Shown: one piece after another, positions 14,277 to 14,462 of the stretch
How the letters are laid out: every line of letters starts with the position of its first letter
How positions within the stretch are numbered: the first letter of the stretch is position 1
Source of the DNA: JAHFUI01 sp041485905
GTDB taxonomy: Bacteria > Acidobacteriota > Vicinamibacteria > Vicinamibacterales > CAVVIG01
Direction: 5' to 3'
Assembly (NCBI GenBank): GCA_041485905.1
Contig: JBGPKK010000116.1
Span: forward strand, 1 to 14,462
DNA: 14,462 nucleotides
Program-made: the position numbers and the translations under genes
The notes under the pieces: generated by a model
Told to the model about the DNA's origin: nothing
Seen by the model: only the letters and a program-made list of their open reading frames with translations
The model's database searches: none

Positions 14277-14462
14277 ATGCTAATCGGGCGCCGAACGGTC
14301 ATCGTCGAGTGGGGCGACTGCGATCCAGCCGGCATCGTGTATTTCCCGCGGTACTTCGAATGGTTCGATGCGTCGACGGCGGCGCTGTTCGAACAGGCCG
14401 GCCTGCCGAAAGCCGCCATGCTCGCCCGGTTCAACATCGCCGGCATTCCGCTTGTCGAGGCT
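14277..14462 (+). CDS. 4-hydroxybenzoyl-CoA thioesterase family protein, 3' end beyond the window
   Basis: The first 62 residues are visible. VEWGDCDPAGIVYFPRYFEW (10-29) is the hallmark of the 4HBT hotdog thioesterase family, whose catalytic aspartate lies in the D-C-D-P-A-G-I-V stretch (D17 by position in the Pseudomonas-type enzymes). Such enzymes hydrolyse aroyl-CoA or related acyl-CoA esters in the cytoplasm. Near feruloyl-CoA synthase and the amidohydrolase, plausible substrates are vanilloyl-CoA or 4-hydroxybenzoyl-CoA, or it may relieve CoA trapping. This is inference. GGAG eight bases upstream supports the ATG at 14277. Its first 49 bases are duplicated 2.5 kb upstream beside the amidohydrolase gene, which suggests it once followed that gene directly and is now separated from it by the opposite-strand permease. 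Confidence 0.88.
   Translation, partial: MLIGRRTVIVEWGDCDPAGIVYFPRYFEWFDASTAALFEQAGLPKAAMLARFNIAGIPLVEA

Overview
The window is high-GC, densely packed bacterial DNA. The best taxonomic clue is an 811-residue permease at the right end with the duplicated architecture known as the acidobacterial duplicated orphan permease (ADOP) family. With the GC-rich codon use, the GCPII-like M28 peptidase and the solitary Uma2 gene, this points to Acidobacteriota, perhaps class Vicinamibacteria. The class-level call is inference. No rRNA, tRNA, CRISPR array, transposase or integrase is visible, and no gene-free stretch exceeds about 130 bases.

Left part (1-4776). A truncated FMN-binding protein leaves the window on the minus strand. 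Divergent from it is a same-strand run of four genes with short gaps: a small secreted protein of unknown function (538-1014), a GT-C-like polytopic membrane protein with a C-terminal beta-sandwich-like domain (1026-2699), a DUF481 outer-membrane beta-barrel protein (2758-3507) and an MFS transporter (3574-4776). The first three look like a cell-envelope set. The MFS gene overlaps the next gene tail to tail by 62 bases.

Middle part (4715-8927). A minus-strand pair encodes an exported mono-heme (CxxCH) protein followed 19 bases later by an exported M28 metallopeptidase of the glutamate carboxypeptidase II type. All zinc ligands are present, but the lysine that recognises C-terminal glutamate in human GCPII is replaced. 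A solitary Uma2-family nuclease-fold gene follows on the plus strand.

Right part (8961-14462). A feruloyl-CoA synthase gene overlaps an amidohydrolase gene by ATGA. Together with a hotdog 4-hydroxybenzoyl-CoA-type thioesterase they suggest hydroxycinnamate (ferulate/coumarate) catabolism by CoA activation and beta-oxidative side-chain removal. The most striking signal is here. Five bases after the amidohydrolase stop, behind a good AGGAG site, lie the first 48 bases of the thioesterase gene, frameshifted and cut off exactly where the opposite-strand ADOP permease gene ends. The intact thioesterase starts 2.5 kb further on, beyond the permease, and runs out of the window. The simplest reading is that an acidobacterial orphan permease cassette interrupted an ancestral synthase-amidohydrolase-thioesterase operon and left a duplicated gene start as a scar.
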